Assembly (NCBI GenBank): GCA_016709225.1
Contig: JADJEE010000002.1
Coordinates: 1,488,001 to 1,552,000 of the forward strand
Origin: Deltaproteobacteria bacterium
Lineage (GTDB): Bacteria > Myxococcota_A > Polyangia > Nannocystales > Nannocystaceae
Direction: 5' to 3'
Length of the DNA stretch: 64,000 nucleotides
Shown piece by piece: positions 8,030-17,678 of the stretch (positions are counted from its first letter, which is position 1; each line of letters opens with the position of its first letter). The translations under genes and the position numbers were made by a program. The notes below the pieces were generated by a model. The model was not told the DNA's origin. It was given only the letters and a program-made list of their open reading frames with translations, and did no database searches.

Positions 8030-9052
8030 TCATCGCCGACGCGAAGCGTCGAGGTTCCACGACGAGATCGTGACGGGCCCCTCCAGGGGGGCAGCGTCGC
8101 CGAACGCCGGCGAGAACACGGCACCGTCGGTCGGGATACTCGCGGCGAAGCGCCCGCGACCGGGCTCCACCGGCGCGTAGCCGTACCCGTAGCCGCCACC
8201 GTCGCTGTTGTAGCCACCGTCGCTGTTGTAGCCACCACCGTCGGAGCCGTAGCCGCCGCCGTCCGAGCCGTAGCCGCCGCCGTCCGAGCCATAGCCGCCG
8301 TCGGAGCCGTTGCCACCGTCCGAGCCGTAGCCACCGTCCGAGCCGTAGCCACCGTCCGAGCCGTAGCCACCATCCGAGCCGTAGCCACCACCCGAGCCGC
8401 CGTCCGTACCACCCGAGCCGCCGTCCGTACCTTGCGTGCCGCCGCCGGTGCCCCCGGTGCCCCCGGTGCCGCCGGTTCCACCGCCGACCGACTCCTTCGC
8501 AGCGTCGTAGCACGTCTTCGCCGCGCCTCCGCCAGTGGCCGCACACGCCGTCCAGGCCTTCCAGTCCTTCTTCGAGGCCCAGGCCTGGCCACATGCAGCG
8601 ACCGTGCTGCCAACGCCAACGGCGCAGTCCGTCCAGCTACGAAAGCCCGCTGCCTCGAGCAGCGCATTGGAATCCTGCGTGAACCTTTCGATCAGCTCGG
8701 TGCTGTCGAGCGTGTTCTCGATCAGTTCACCCTCGTGCGTCACCGAGATGACGCCTTCGGTCGCACCGTAGACCTCGAACGTGAACGTGGTCGGCGTGAC
8801 GCGCATCGTGAACGACGCCACTTGCGATGCGGCGTCGTCGAGACCACTGACGATCGTGGTCTGCTCGTCGAGCCCCATGACGCTCCACGCGGCGATGCCT
8901 GTCGCCTGGTGGGTCTCGTCGGACGCGGTGACCCGGGTGACGATGCCGGCACCGTCGCCGGTCCTCGCGTCGCCGTCGGTCTGGCACGCGCCGAGCCCCA
9001 GCGCGGCGCACAACACCATGATCAATTGGAATCGCGAGTTCTTCGTCGCCAT
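8030..9052 (-). CDS. Lipoprotein with Gly-Tyr-Ser-Asp repeats
   Basis: A 340-residue lipoprotein of unknown function. The signal peptide ends in LGAC (Cys23). Residues 30-145 form a compact domain of alternating strands, followed by a Cys-containing helical part (TDCAVGVGSTVAACGQAW, TACAATG). Residues about 170-290 are a run of Gly-Thr-Gly and then GGYGSD/GGYNSD hexapeptide repeats, and a short tail ends the protein. The repeat part should be flexible and surface-exposed, perhaps a stalk or adhesive segment. The ATG at 9052 follows AGGGG by 8 bases and is preferred to an in-frame start 36 bases upstream. Confidence 0.75.
   Translation of the reverse strand: MATKNSRFQLIMVLCAALGLGACQTDGDARTGDGAGIVTRVTASDETHQATGIAAWSVMGLDEQTTIVSGLDDAASQVASFTMRVTPTTFTFEVYGATEGVISVTHEGELIENTLDSTELIERFTQDSNALLEAAGFRSWTDCAVGVGSTVAACGQAWASKKDWKAWTACAATGGGAAKTCYDAAKESVGGGTGGTGGTGGTGGGTQGTDGGSGGTDGGSGGGYGSDGGYGSDGGYGSDGGYGSDGGNGSDGGYGSDGGGYGSDGGGYGSDGGGYNSDGGYNSDGGGYGYGYAPVEPGRGRFAASIPTDGAVFSPAFGDAAPLEGPVTISSWNLDASRRR
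8175..8470. repeat. Coding tandem repeats (GGYGSD and GGTGGT units)
   Basis: Degenerate 18-21-base units such as CCGTCCGAGCCGTAGCCAC recur more than ten times, encoding GGYGSD-type hexapeptides and then GGT triplets on the minus strand. Length variation by slippage is likely between strains. Confidence 0.8.
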
Positions 9053-9089
9053 CGTTTCGCCCCTGATTTCGAGGTGCGCTCGGACCATC

Positions 9090-9158
9090 AGGAGGTTCCC
9101 GATGTCTCACGTGAACGGTCTGCACTCGCACCAAACGTCGAGGAACGGGCCCGGATGA
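9090..9158 (+). other. Consensus Shine-Dalgarno and 18-codon micro-ORF
   Basis: AGGAGG at 9090-9095 is six bases before an ATG at 9102 that opens an 18-residue frame, MSHVNGLHSHQTSRNGPG, ending at 9158. The full-consensus ribosome site and spacing are unusual for this window. It could be a leader peptide for the small gene at 9269, or chance. Only the ribosome site supports it. Confidence 0.25.
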
Positions 9159-9268
9159 CCGTCGGGGACGCCGAATTCGCCCGCGCAACGGTGCGCTCGG
9201 CCGCGCCCCGCTACAGCGAGCGCTCGATGCCCCCGGGAACCTGAGCTGCCGCACCGGCAACCACGCGC

Positions 9269-9508
9269 ATGGCCGTGATGATGATGGACCCGACCGACGA
9301 AGCGTCCCCTGCCACCATCACCGAACGGCTCGCGCTCGCCCGTGTGCTCGCTCGCCTCGGCCTGCGCGGCCGCTCGGGGTCCGAGTTCGCCATCGCGGCC
9401 GCGTTGCGCGAGATCGCCGACGTGTTGATCTCTGGCGAGCGCAGCGAGCTCGCCGAGCGCGTGCGCGACTGTGCCCGCACGCTCGAGGGCCGGGTCGCGA
9501 CGCGGTAG
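9269..9508 (+). CDS. Small hypothetical protein
   Basis: A 79-residue protein of unknown function. It is short, charged and predicted largely helical: ERLALARVLARLGLRGRS, EFAIAAALREIADVLISG and LAERVRDCARTLEGR would form two or three amphipathic helices. Third codon positions are almost all G or C, as in the confident genes nearby, and the competing minus-strand frames look worse, so I regard it as real. No signal peptide or membrane segment is seen. It ends 23 bases from the convergent glutaredoxin-rhodanese-NifU gene. Confidence 0.55.
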   Translation: MAVMMMDPTDEASPATITERLALARVLARLGLRGRSGSEFAIAAALREIADVLISGERSELAERVRDCARTLEGRVATR

Positions 9509-9531
9509 CGCGGGACGGCTGCGAACGCGGG

Positions 9532-10788
9532 CTACGCCAGCTGCGGCGAGGCGATGCCCTTGATCTGCGGGATGCGCTGCTTCAAGCGCCGCTCGATGCC
9601 CTGCCGCAGCGTCGCCTGTGAGCTCGGGCAGCCGATGCAGTTGCCCGACAGCGCGACGTGCACGATGTCGGCCTGGATGTCGAGCAACTCGACATCGCCA
9701 CCGTCGGCTTGGATCAGCGGACGACACTCGGCCAGCACCTCGCGCACGCGCTCGACCAGCGCGTCACCCTCGAGTACGTCGGTGATGGCGTCACCGAGAT
9801 CGAGCGCGGCCTCGAAGGGAGAGCGCTCTGGGTGCACGACCGGCAGTCGGCGCGGCGCCGTCGTGCGCGGGGCGGTGGCGCCGAGTCGGACCACCGGCGC
9901 CCCGGCAGCGCGCCAGGCCTCGATGCCACCGGCGAGGCTCACCACCTGCGCGAAGCCCAGGCCGCGCAGCAACGAAACTGCGGTGCGCGAGCGCGAGCCG
10001 CTCTTGCAGTAGACCACCCAAACGCCCGCGCGATCGAGCTCGGTCGCGCGCGCCTCGAGCTCGTGCAGCGGGATCAACACGGCATGGGCGAGCATGCCGG
10101 TGTCGTCGGCCTCGGCGTGCGAGCGCACGTCGAGCGCGAGCACGGTCGCGCCGTCCTCGAGTCGGACGCGGACGTCGTCGACGCTGACCTCGTCGTCGAC
10201 CAGCGCGTCGGTGTCGGTGTCGCCCTGCGTCGGGCCGTCGACGCCGAGCATCTTCGCCAGCTCACCGCTCTGATCGAGCGCGCGGAGCTCGTCGTAGCCG
10301 CCGACCGGACGGCCCAGCACGAACACCTGCGGCGTGGTCTTGCGACCGGTCACGATGGTCAACCACTCGAGCGTCTGCGGATCGCCCTTGACGTCCTGCT
10401 CGACGAACGGCAGCTCGCGCTCGCGCAGCAGCTCGATGGCCGCGCGCGCGTAGGGGCAGCCGCGCTTGTAGTAGACCTTGATCGCATCGGCCGGTACGGC
10501 CGGCGTCTGCGCCTCGGCGCCGGCGGTCTCGTCCTTCAAGATGCCGCGATCGAGCTGCCACTTGCGCAGCTTCTTGCGATCGGTCTCCCACATCGGTCGA
10601 TCGGGCGCGGTCGGCTGCCAGTCGGGCAGCGGCGAAGCACGGCGCACGCGATCGAGCCCGATCCAGCCGCGTGCGCGATCGAGGGCACCGGCCGCGAGAC
10701 GCACGCCGACGAACCGAGATTGCGCGCCGCGTTCGACCGCTGTGTCGAGCAGCATCACCGTCAGTCGCTGGGCTAGCGTCGTGATCAT
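9532..10788 (-). CDS. Glutaredoxin-rhodanese-NifU three-domain fusion
   Basis: A 418-residue protein joining three sulfur/iron-sulfur modules. Residues about 100-185 are a glutaredoxin with KRGCPYAR (Cys111, monothiol-like because the second Cys is Ala) and the TTPQVFV cis-proline segment. Residues about 205-300 are a rhodanese with VYCKSGSRSR and its persulfide-forming Cys261. Residues about 335-418 are a NifU C-terminal domain with GNCIGCPSS (Cys384, Cys387), which normally binds a transferable FeS cluster. Together they suggest a one-polypeptide sulfur-transfer and FeS cluster assembly or delivery factor in the cytoplasm. The N-terminal 95 residues resemble nothing I know. The ATG at 10788 is the first in frame. 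Confidence 0.88.
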   Translation of the reverse strand: MITTLAQRLTVMLLDTAVERGAQSRFVGVRLAAGALDRARGWIGLDRVRRASPLPDWQPTAPDRPMWETDRKKLRKWQLDRGILKDETAGAEAQTPAVPADAIKVYYKRGCPYARAAIELLRERELPFVEQDVKGDPQTLEWLTIVTGRKTTPQVFVLGRPVGGYDELRALDQSGELAKMLGVDGPTQGDTDTDALVDDEVSVDDVRVRLEDGATVLALDVRSHAEADDTGMLAHAVLIPLHELEARATELDRAGVWVVYCKSGSRSRTAVSLLRGLGFAQVVSLAGGIEAWRAAGAPVVRLGATAPRTTAPRRLPVVHPERSPFEAALDLGDAITDVLEGDALVERVREVLAECRPLIQADGGDVELLDIQADIVHVALSGNCIGCPSSQATLRQGIERRLKQRIPQIKGIASPQLA

Positions 10789-10842
10789 GGCCTGCCCACC
10801 TAGCCGGGCGCCGCTCGTTCGTCAAGGCGAGCAGCCGCACGC

Positions 10843-10874
10843 GTGGCCGCGCGCGCATGAGAACGCGCGGCCGC
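10843..10874 (-). terminator. Hairpin downstream of Cys-rich lipoprotein gene
   Basis: GGCCGCGCG (10845-10853) pairs perfectly with CGCGCGGCC (10864-10872) around a 10-base loop. It lies about 140 bases past the stop of the Cys-rich lipoprotein gene; no U-tract follows, so its terminator role is tentative. Confidence 0.35.
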
Positions 10875-10981
10875 ACCCCAGCCGAGGCCGACATCGCCAC
10901 GTGAGCCCGGCGCGCGCGAGCGCTGCGCCGCGCGTGCGCCAGGGGCGGCCGCGGACGGATCGGCGTGCCGGATCCGCCCGC

Positions 10982-11019
10982 GTGGCCAGCGATGCACTAC
11001 GTGGCCAGCGATGCACTAC
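10982..11019. repeat. Perfect 19-bp tandem duplication spanning a stop codon
   Basis: GTGGCCAGCGATGCACTAC occurs at 10982-11000 and again at 11001-11019 without a gap. The right copy contains the stop codon of the Cys-rich lipoprotein gene at 11016-11018. It looks like a recent slippage event or an assembly artefact. Confidence 0.9.
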
Positions 11020-11669
11020 TCGCAGATGATCATCGGCAGCTCCGACGTGAAGCACTCGCACGCCTCGCAGCTCGAGGTCGTGCACATCGCACCGAGGGCT
11101 GCCTCGCATGCCGACTGTCCCGCGGGCGCCGCGGCGCCGGGATCGGTGGCACAGACCTCGAAGGGGGTGTCGACCGCGGTGCCGTCGCAATCCGCGGTGC
11201 AGTAACAGTCGAAGTTGAGCGGCGGCAGATCACACGTGCCACAGCCGAGCGAGACCACCTCGCCCACGCAGATGTCGTCCCACACCTCGTCGCAGCACAG
11301 CGCATCCTGGGCGCACACGCAGTCCTGGATCTCCGGGATCGTGCAGCCGGGGCCGCCGTTGGCCTCGCAGCAGTTGCCGACGTCGCCGCCGGTGGTCGAG
11401 TCGGAGCCGCTGCCGGAGTCGACGCCGCCACTGTCGGAGCCGCTGCCGTCGACGCTGCCGGTGCTGCCGTCGGCGTTCGACGCCGTCGTCGAGCCATCGG
11501 TGGTGCCGTTCGAGGTCGAGTTGGTCGTCGACGCCGAGGCCGAGGCCGAGCCGTCGCTACCGCCGCCCGTGTCGCCATCGTCGGAGGTGATGATGCACGC
11601 CGATGCGCTGACGAGCGGCGCGGCGAGCAGTGCGGTCAGGGCGAGGAAGCGATCGACATTGATGTTCAT
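11016..11669 (-). CDS. Cys-rich lipoprotein with Ser/Thr/Gly linker
   Basis: A 217-residue exported protein. The signal ends in SASAC (Cys25), followed by about 70 residues of almost only Gly, Ser, Thr, Asp and Asn, then a Cys-dense domain. Its NCCEANGGPGC, CVCAQDALCCDEVWDDICV and CYCTADC segments repeat a CC-x(n)-W-D-x-x-C theme that is common in secreted proteins of Nannocystis-like myxobacteria. Many disulfides are expected. Function is unknown. The ATG at 11669 is preceded by AAGGAG with good spacing. A 19-bp tandem duplication covers the end of the gene. Confidence 0.8.
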   Translation of the reverse strand: MNINVDRFLALTALLAAPLVSASACIITSDDGDTGGGSDGSASASASTTNSTSNGTTDGSTTASNADGSTGSVDGSGSDSGGVDSGSGSDSTTGGDVGNCCEANGGPGCTIPEIQDCVCAQDALCCDEVWDDICVGEVVSLGCGTCDLPPLNFDCYCTADCDGTAVDTPFEVCATDPGAAAPAGQSACEAALGAMCTTSSCEACECFTSELPMIICE

Positions 11670-11821
11670 GGGGTACTCCTTGGGTGCGCGACCGGTGCAT
11701 GCCTGGGGCGCTCACGCGACCTCGGTCTCGGAAAGATTCGTCGGATGTGGCCGTGAACGCCAGCCCCAAAGCCGGCCTTGCAACCGCCATGAGATTTGCG
11801 CCACGACACCGCCGCGGAGAT

Positions 11822-11836
11822 CGAATCTCGGATTCG
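11822..11836 (-). terminator. Short hairpin after htrA-like gene
   Basis: CGAATC-TCG-GATTCG forms a six-base-pair stem with a three-base loop, 22 bases beyond the stop of the HtrA-like gene. No T-run follows. Confidence 0.35.
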
Positions 11837-11857
11837 CGCGTCGTCAGGCCCGCTCGA

Positions 11858-12971
11858 TCACGAACCCGCGCGGGCCTCGGCCGCGACGACCATGACGTCG
11901 TCCGGCACGTGTCCGTCGCGCTTGATGGTCATCGTCAGCTTCGCTCCGACCCCGCGCAGCAAGGTGCGGTACGCGACGTCCGAGACCCGGCGCACCGGGG
12001 TGCCATCGATCGCGAGGATGACGTCGCCCACCGCGAGGCCGGCCCGACCCGCGGGCCCACTCTCGTCGACGCCGGTGATCCGTACCACGCCGCCGCGACC
12101 CGGAATCACCCCCGCCTCGGCGTTCTCGGCCTTCATGCCGAGCCGCGCGTGGCGGACCCGACCGAAGGTCCACACGTCGTCGAGGAAGCGCCGGACGATC
12201 GCCGCCGGCACTGCGAACGCCAGGCCTTGCCCGTCGCTGCGCACCGCGGTCGTGATGCCCACGACGCTGCCGTCGGCGTCGACCAGAGGGCCGCCGGAGT
12301 TGCCGATGTTGATCGACGCATCGGTCTGCATGAAGTTCCACACCCCGTCGGGCCGCAGCCCCTCGGGCCGCCCGAGATCGTCGTGATCGCGGCCGAGGCC
12401 CCCGATCACGCCGACCGTCACGGTGTGCCCGAGGCCGAACGGCTGCCCCACCGCCATCACCCACTCGCCCGGGGTCGGCTCGCGTGCGCTCAGCTCGACC
12501 GGCACCAGCGTCGGGGTCGAGCCCTCGAGATCGAGCAGGGCCAGATCGAGCAGGTCGTCGGCGAACACCACCCGAGCGACCACACGCTCACCGCTGGCGA
12601 ACTCGACCTCGACGCCCTTCGAGCCGGCGACCACATGTTCGTTCGTGAGGATCTGACCGTTGGCGCTGACCACCATCCCGCTGCCGACCCCACGGACGAC
12701 GCGGGCGCCCTTGCGGTCGTCGGCGGCGGTGACCTGGGTGATGACCGTGACGACCGACGGGCCCACGCGCTTGGCGACGCGGGCGAAGTCGGGCACGACG
12801 ATGGTCGAGATCTCGGTCGGTCCCCGCGGCAGCGACGACTCGCCGCCGCCATTGGTGACCACGGCGCTCGGCAACGGTGCTGCGTCTTCGGTCACGCGAC
12901 GGCACGCGGCCGCCGTCGGTAGCAGCACCGACGCGAGCAACAACCACGCCGACCAGCCGGTGCGCGCGCGC

Positions 12972-12991
<20 letters not shown>
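11858..12991 (-). CDS. HtrA/DegP-like serine protease lipoprotein with PDZ domain
   Basis: A 377-residue periplasmic quality-control protease. The signal peptide ends in TAAAC (Cys30), so it is probably membrane-tethered. The trypsin-like domain has the His-Asp-Ser triad: His119 in LTNEHVVAG, Asp149 in DDLLDLALL, and Ser232 in INIGNSGGPL. One PDZ domain follows (residues about 285-370; GPAGRAGLAVGDVILAIDG), compared with two in DegP, so it is closer to DegS/HhoA in architecture. The ATG at 12991 is chosen because it opens the signal peptide; it overlaps the end of the upstream acidic-protein gene by 20 bases, so the two are probably translationally coupled. Confidence 0.9.
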
Positions 12992-13343
<352 letters not shown>

Positions 13344-13631
13344 GTGCGGCTGTGCTTGTAGATCACCCCCGGGGTGCGGTCAAACCGCGGGGCGACGCGC
13401 ACACTTGCGCGGGCCCAGGCCGCTCGGGAATAATGCCGCCGCGCTCGCAGTCCGCGGGCACCCGCGGGCTGCCTCCGGTCCCACCGCCGCACGACACGTG
13501 CGGGTCCGAGGACGCTCGCGACGCCGGCCACCAAGGGCTGCACCCACGAAGCGCGCCCCCTCCGGAGTTCTCGAGGGCCGCCGTCCGCGCCCCGCGAGAG
13601 CTCCCCACGAAGCCCACGGAACCCATCAGCC
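13344..13631. other. Divergent intergenic region ahead of the Bat operon
   Basis: The 288 bases between the acidic-protein gene (minus) and moxR (plus) hold no convincing gene. Two GC palindromes are visible: CACCCC-C-GGGGTG near 13367-13379 and CCGCGGG-CA-CCCGCGG at 13452-13467. A GGGAATAATGCC patch near 13428 is the only A+T-rich spot and could be a -10 region for the operon. Confidence 0.4.
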
Positions 13632-14639
<1,008 letters not shown>

Positions 14640-14650
14640 CGAGTTCCGAC

Positions 14651-15604
14651 ATGGCCGGCGCACCGCTCACCAGCGACGAAGCCCGCGCGCGCACCACCGA
14701 GCTGCTGCGCGAGATCCGACGCATCGAGATCCAGACCTCCCGCCTGGTCGAGCAGCACATCGCCGGCTCGTACCAGTCGGTGTTCAAGGGTCAGGGCATC
14801 GCATTCTCCGAGGTCCGCGCCTACGAGCCCGGCGACGACGTGCGCACGATCGACTGGAACGTCACCGCGCGCACGGGCATGCCGCACGTGAAGCTCTTCA
14901 CCGAGGAGCGCGAGCTCACCGTGATGCTGATGGTCGACATGTCGGCCAGCCTCGACCTCGGCAGCCGCGACTACGACAAGCGGCAGCTGGTCGCGCGACT
15001 GGCCGCGACCTTCGCGTTCTCGGCGATCTCCAACAACGACCGCGTCGGACTGGTCGGCTTCACCGATCGCGTGGAGGTGTTCGTGCCGCCGCGCAGCGGT
15101 CGCAAGCACGTGCTGGCGGTCGTCCAGCGGGTGCTCACCCACGAGCCCCAGAGCCGCCGCACGCGGCCGAGCGCAGCGCTCGAGTACCTCGCGCGCGTGG
15201 CCAAGGGCCACACCGTCGCGGTGCTGGTGTCGGACTTCGTCGACGCGGTCGACGAGAAGGGCACGAGCTGGGACCCGCGCTTCGAGCACGCACTCAAGGT
15301 CGCCGCCCGTCGCCACGACGTGATCCCCATCCGCGTCGAGGACCCCATCGAGCTCGAGCTGCCACCGCTGGGCCTGGTCGCGCTGGAGGACCTCGAGCTG
15401 CTGGAGCTCGGCGACGACGGCTTCGTCGATCTCAGCCCGCGCGCTGCGGCGCGCTTCAAGGCCCAGGTCGAGCGCGAACGCGACGCGTTCGAACGACTGA
15501 TGCGCAAGCTGTCGCTCGCGACCGTGAACGTGCGCTGCGGCGCCGACTGGCAGGGACCGCTGGTCGCCTACTTCGCGCGGCGCAACCGGAGGATGCGACA
15601 TTGA
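14651..15604 (+). CDS. DUF58 protein (von Willebrand A-like)
   Basis: A 317-residue soluble protein of the DUF58 family, which almost always follows moxR. The N-terminal domain has SVFKGQGIAFSEVRAYEPGD and VRTIDWNVTARTG, the hallmark DUF58 block (residues about 40-77). The VWA-like part begins with LMVDMSASLDLG, an intact D-x-S-x-S metal-binding site. It probably binds target proteins while MoxR remodels them. It is separated from moxR by 11 bases, and its stop overlaps the TTG start of the next gene in a TTGA tetranucleotide, so they are translationally coupled. Confidence 0.92.
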   Translation: MAGAPLTSDEARARTTELLREIRRIEIQTSRLVEQHIAGSYQSVFKGQGIAFSEVRAYEPGDDVRTIDWNVTARTGMPHVKLFTEERELTVMLMVDMSASLDLGSRDYDKRQLVARLAATFAFSAISNNDRVGLVGFTDRVEVFVPPRSGRKHVLAVVQRVLTHEPQSRRTRPSAALEYLARVAKGHTVAVLVSDFVDAVDEKGTSWDPRFEHALKVAARRHDVIPIRVEDPIELELPPLGLVALEDLELLELGDDGFVDLSPRAAARFKAQVERERDAFERLMRKLSLATVNVRCGADWQGPLVAYFARRNRRMRH

Positions 15605-16641
15605 TCGCGGCGTTCGAGTTCGCACGGGCCACGTGGGTGGCGGCGGCACTGGCGGCCGCGCCAGCGACTGCGCCGGTCGACGGGCCCGTCGCCGCGCCGG
15701 CCGTCGCCGCGCCGGACGTGCCGGCCGAGTCGCCGGTCGCCGTGACCGCGCGCCTCGGGCCCGATCCGTCCCACGTGGGCGACCTGCTGACGCTCGAGAT
15801 CACCGCCGCGTACCCCCGCGGCTACAGCGTCAACCTCCCGATCGGCGTGAGCTTCGAGCCGCTCCACATGGTCGAGCTCACCGAGGGTGAGCCCGAGACC
15901 ACCGGCGAGGGCCTGCGCAAGACCTTCACCGTGACGCTGCAGCACTTCGCGCCCGGGCCCGCGACGGTGCCCACGGTGACGCTCACCTACGTCGACGAGC
16001 AGGGCGCGATCCAGACCACCGCCGTTCCCGCGGTCGCCTTCACGGTCGACGCGTTGCTCGCCAACGAGGCCGATCCGCAACCGCGCGGCGATGACCCGCC
16101 GATCTCGATCGAGTACCCCAACACGCTCGCCGAGACGGTGGTGTACTCGGTCGCGGCCACGCTGGTGGCCGCGCTCGTGGCCTGGTGGGTGATCGCGCGA
16201 CTGCGTCGCCGTCGTCGGCCGCTCGTGCTGGCACCGGCGATTCCGGCCCACGAGCTCGCCCTCGAGGCGCTGGCCGAGCTCGAGCGCGGCTCGTTGCTCG
16301 GCGATGGCCGCGTGCAGGACTACTACGTGGAGCTCACCGAGATCGGCAAGGGCTACCTCGAGCGGCGCTTCGGCGTGGAGGCGCTCGATCGCACCACCGA
16401 CGAGATCCGCCGCGCACTGCTGCGCGATCCGAATGCGGTCGCGCCGCTGTCCGCCGACGAGGTCATTGCGTTCCTCCAGCGCAGCGACCTCGTCAAGTTC
16501 GCGCGCATGCGCCCGGATGGCAGCGCCGCCGGCGATGACCTGTCATGGGTGCGCGACGCCGTGGAGCGCTCGCGCAGCGATCGCAACCCCGCCGGCGAAG
16601 CAATCTCCCCGGACCCCGCCGCGCCGGAGGCCGCGCCATGA
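15601..16641 (+). CDS. Membrane protein of the Bat operon (BatD/DUF4381-like)
   Basis: A 346-residue membrane protein. An N-terminal signal or Ala-rich segment leads to a beta-rich domain (residues about 45-155; GDLLTLEITAAYPRGYSV, KTFTVTLQHFAPGPATVP), then one transmembrane helix (VVYSVAATLVAALVAWWVIA), an Arg-rich stop-transfer signal, and a cytoplasmic helical domain with LEALAELERGSLLGDGRVQD and YYVELTEIGKGYLERRFGV. This matches the small membrane protein lying between DUF58 and BatA genes, often called DUF4381 or a BatD relative. The start is a TTG inside the TTGA overlap with the previous gene; ATGA links it to the next. Confidence 0.8.
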   Translation: MIAAFEFARATWVAAALAAAPATAPVDGPVAAPAVAAPDVPAESPVAVTARLGPDPSHVGDLLTLEITAAYPRGYSVNLPIGVSFEPLHMVELTEGEPETTGEGLRKTFTVTLQHFAPGPATVPTVTLTYVDEQGAIQTTAVPAVAFTVDALLANEADPQPRGDDPPISIEYPNTLAETVVYSVAATLVAALVAWWVIARLRRRRRPLVLAPAIPAHELALEALAELERGSLLGDGRVQDYYVELTEIGKGYLERRFGVEALDRTTDEIRRALLRDPNAVAPLSADEVIAFLQRSDLVKFARMRPDGSAAGDDLSWVRDAVERSRSDRNPAGEAISPDPAAPEAAP

Positions 16642-17678
16642 AGCCATGGTCGAGCATCGCGTCGACCCTCGGGTGGGCACTCGCATCGCTGTTGGCGGTC
16701 GCGCTGGTGCTGCTGGCGCTGCTGCGCGAGGGCGTGCGGTGGATCGTGTTCGCCGAGCCATGGTGGGCGACCGCCGCGATCGTCCCGGTGATGGCCCTGG
16801 TCGTGCGCGCGCTGCTGCGGCCGCGTCCGGCGACCATGCGATTCTCCCGCTCGAACAGCCTGCGTCGGGTCGCACGGGGCTGGGCGGTGCACTTCGTCGA
16901 CCTGCCCGACGGCATGCGCCTGGCCGCCGCGATGCTGCTGTGCTTCGCGCTCGCGCGGCCGCAGTCGACCCACGGTGCCGACCGCATCGAGCACGAGGGC
17001 ATCGACATCGTCATCGCGCTCGACCTCTCGGAATCGATGGAAACGCCCGACCTCGCGCCCAACCGCCTGGGCGCCGCGCAGCGGGTCATCGACGCCTTCA
17101 TCGTGCGACGCCCACGCGACCGCATCGGCCTGGTCGCGTTCGGCTCGAGCGCGTCGACGGTGTCGCCGCTGACGATCGATCACGGGGTCCTGCGCTCGAT
17201 GGTTCGACGCCTGCAGCTGCGCACCATGGACGGCAGCACCACCGCGATCGGTGCGGGACTCGGCATGGCGCTCAACCGACTGGGCGACTCCGAGGCCGCC
17301 AGCCGCGTCATCGTGCTGCTCACCGATGGCGTCCACAACGCCGACGGCCTCGATCCCGACGCCATCGCGCGCGAGGCCGCGACCCGCGGCGTGCAGATCT
17401 ACACGGTGTTGATGGGCCAACACGGCCGCGATCAGGGCAACGTCGACCCCGCACGCCTCGAGCGCGTCGCGGCCACGACCGGCGGCTATGCCTACACCGC
17501 GGCCGACGAGAACGCGCTCTCGGGCAGCTTCCAGGACCTGCTCGACAAGCTCGAGCGCTCCGAGATCGCCGGCGAGTCGGTGCTGCCGGAGCTGTTCGCG
17601 TGGCTGTTGTGGCCGGCGCTGGCGCTGCTCGTGCTCGAGCTGGTGCTGCGCAACACGAGACTGCGGAGGTTCCCGTGA
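16638..17678 (+). CDS. batA: BatA-like von Willebrand A-domain membrane protein
   Basis: A 346-residue membrane protein with two N-terminal transmembrane helices, a third hydrophobic segment (LAAAMLLCFALARP), a VWA domain (about 120-310) and a C-terminal helix (LPELFAWLLWPALALLVLELV). The metal-ion-dependent adhesion site is complete: DLSESME (D-x-S-x-S), a Thr in DGSTTAIGAG, and LLTDG. It should present the VWA domain to the periplasmic side or cytoplasm as part of the Bat complex. The ATG is in an ATGA overlap with the preceding gene; the neighbouring VWA gene starts in a GTGA overlap. Confidence 0.9.
   Translation: MKPWSSIASTLGWALASLLAVALVLLALLREGVRWIVFAEPWWATAAIVPVMALVVRALLRPRPATMRFSRSNSLRRVARGWAVHFVDLPDGMRLAAAMLLCFALARPQSTHGADRIEHEGIDIVIALDLSESMETPDLAPNRLGAAQRVIDAFIVRRPRDRIGLVAFGSSASTVSPLTIDHGVLRSMVRRLQLRTMDGSTTAIGAGLGMALNRLGDSEAASRVIVLLTDGVHNADGLDPDAIAREAATRGVQIYTVLMGQHGRDQGNVDPARLERVAATTGGYAYTAADENALSGSFQDLLDKLERSEIAGESVLPELFAWLLWPALALLVLELVLRNTRLRRFP

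Noticed and set aside
9107..9727. Open minus-strand frame over the small 79-residue gene
   Set aside because: Its translation is Arg/His/Gly-rich and overlaps the NifU end of the fusion gene; the plus-strand frame has far better third-position GC.
11016..11669. RiPP precursor or toxin, because of high Cys content
   Set aside because: It has a lipoprotein signal and Ser/Gly linker like several other secreted proteins here, and no modifying enzyme gene is adjacent.
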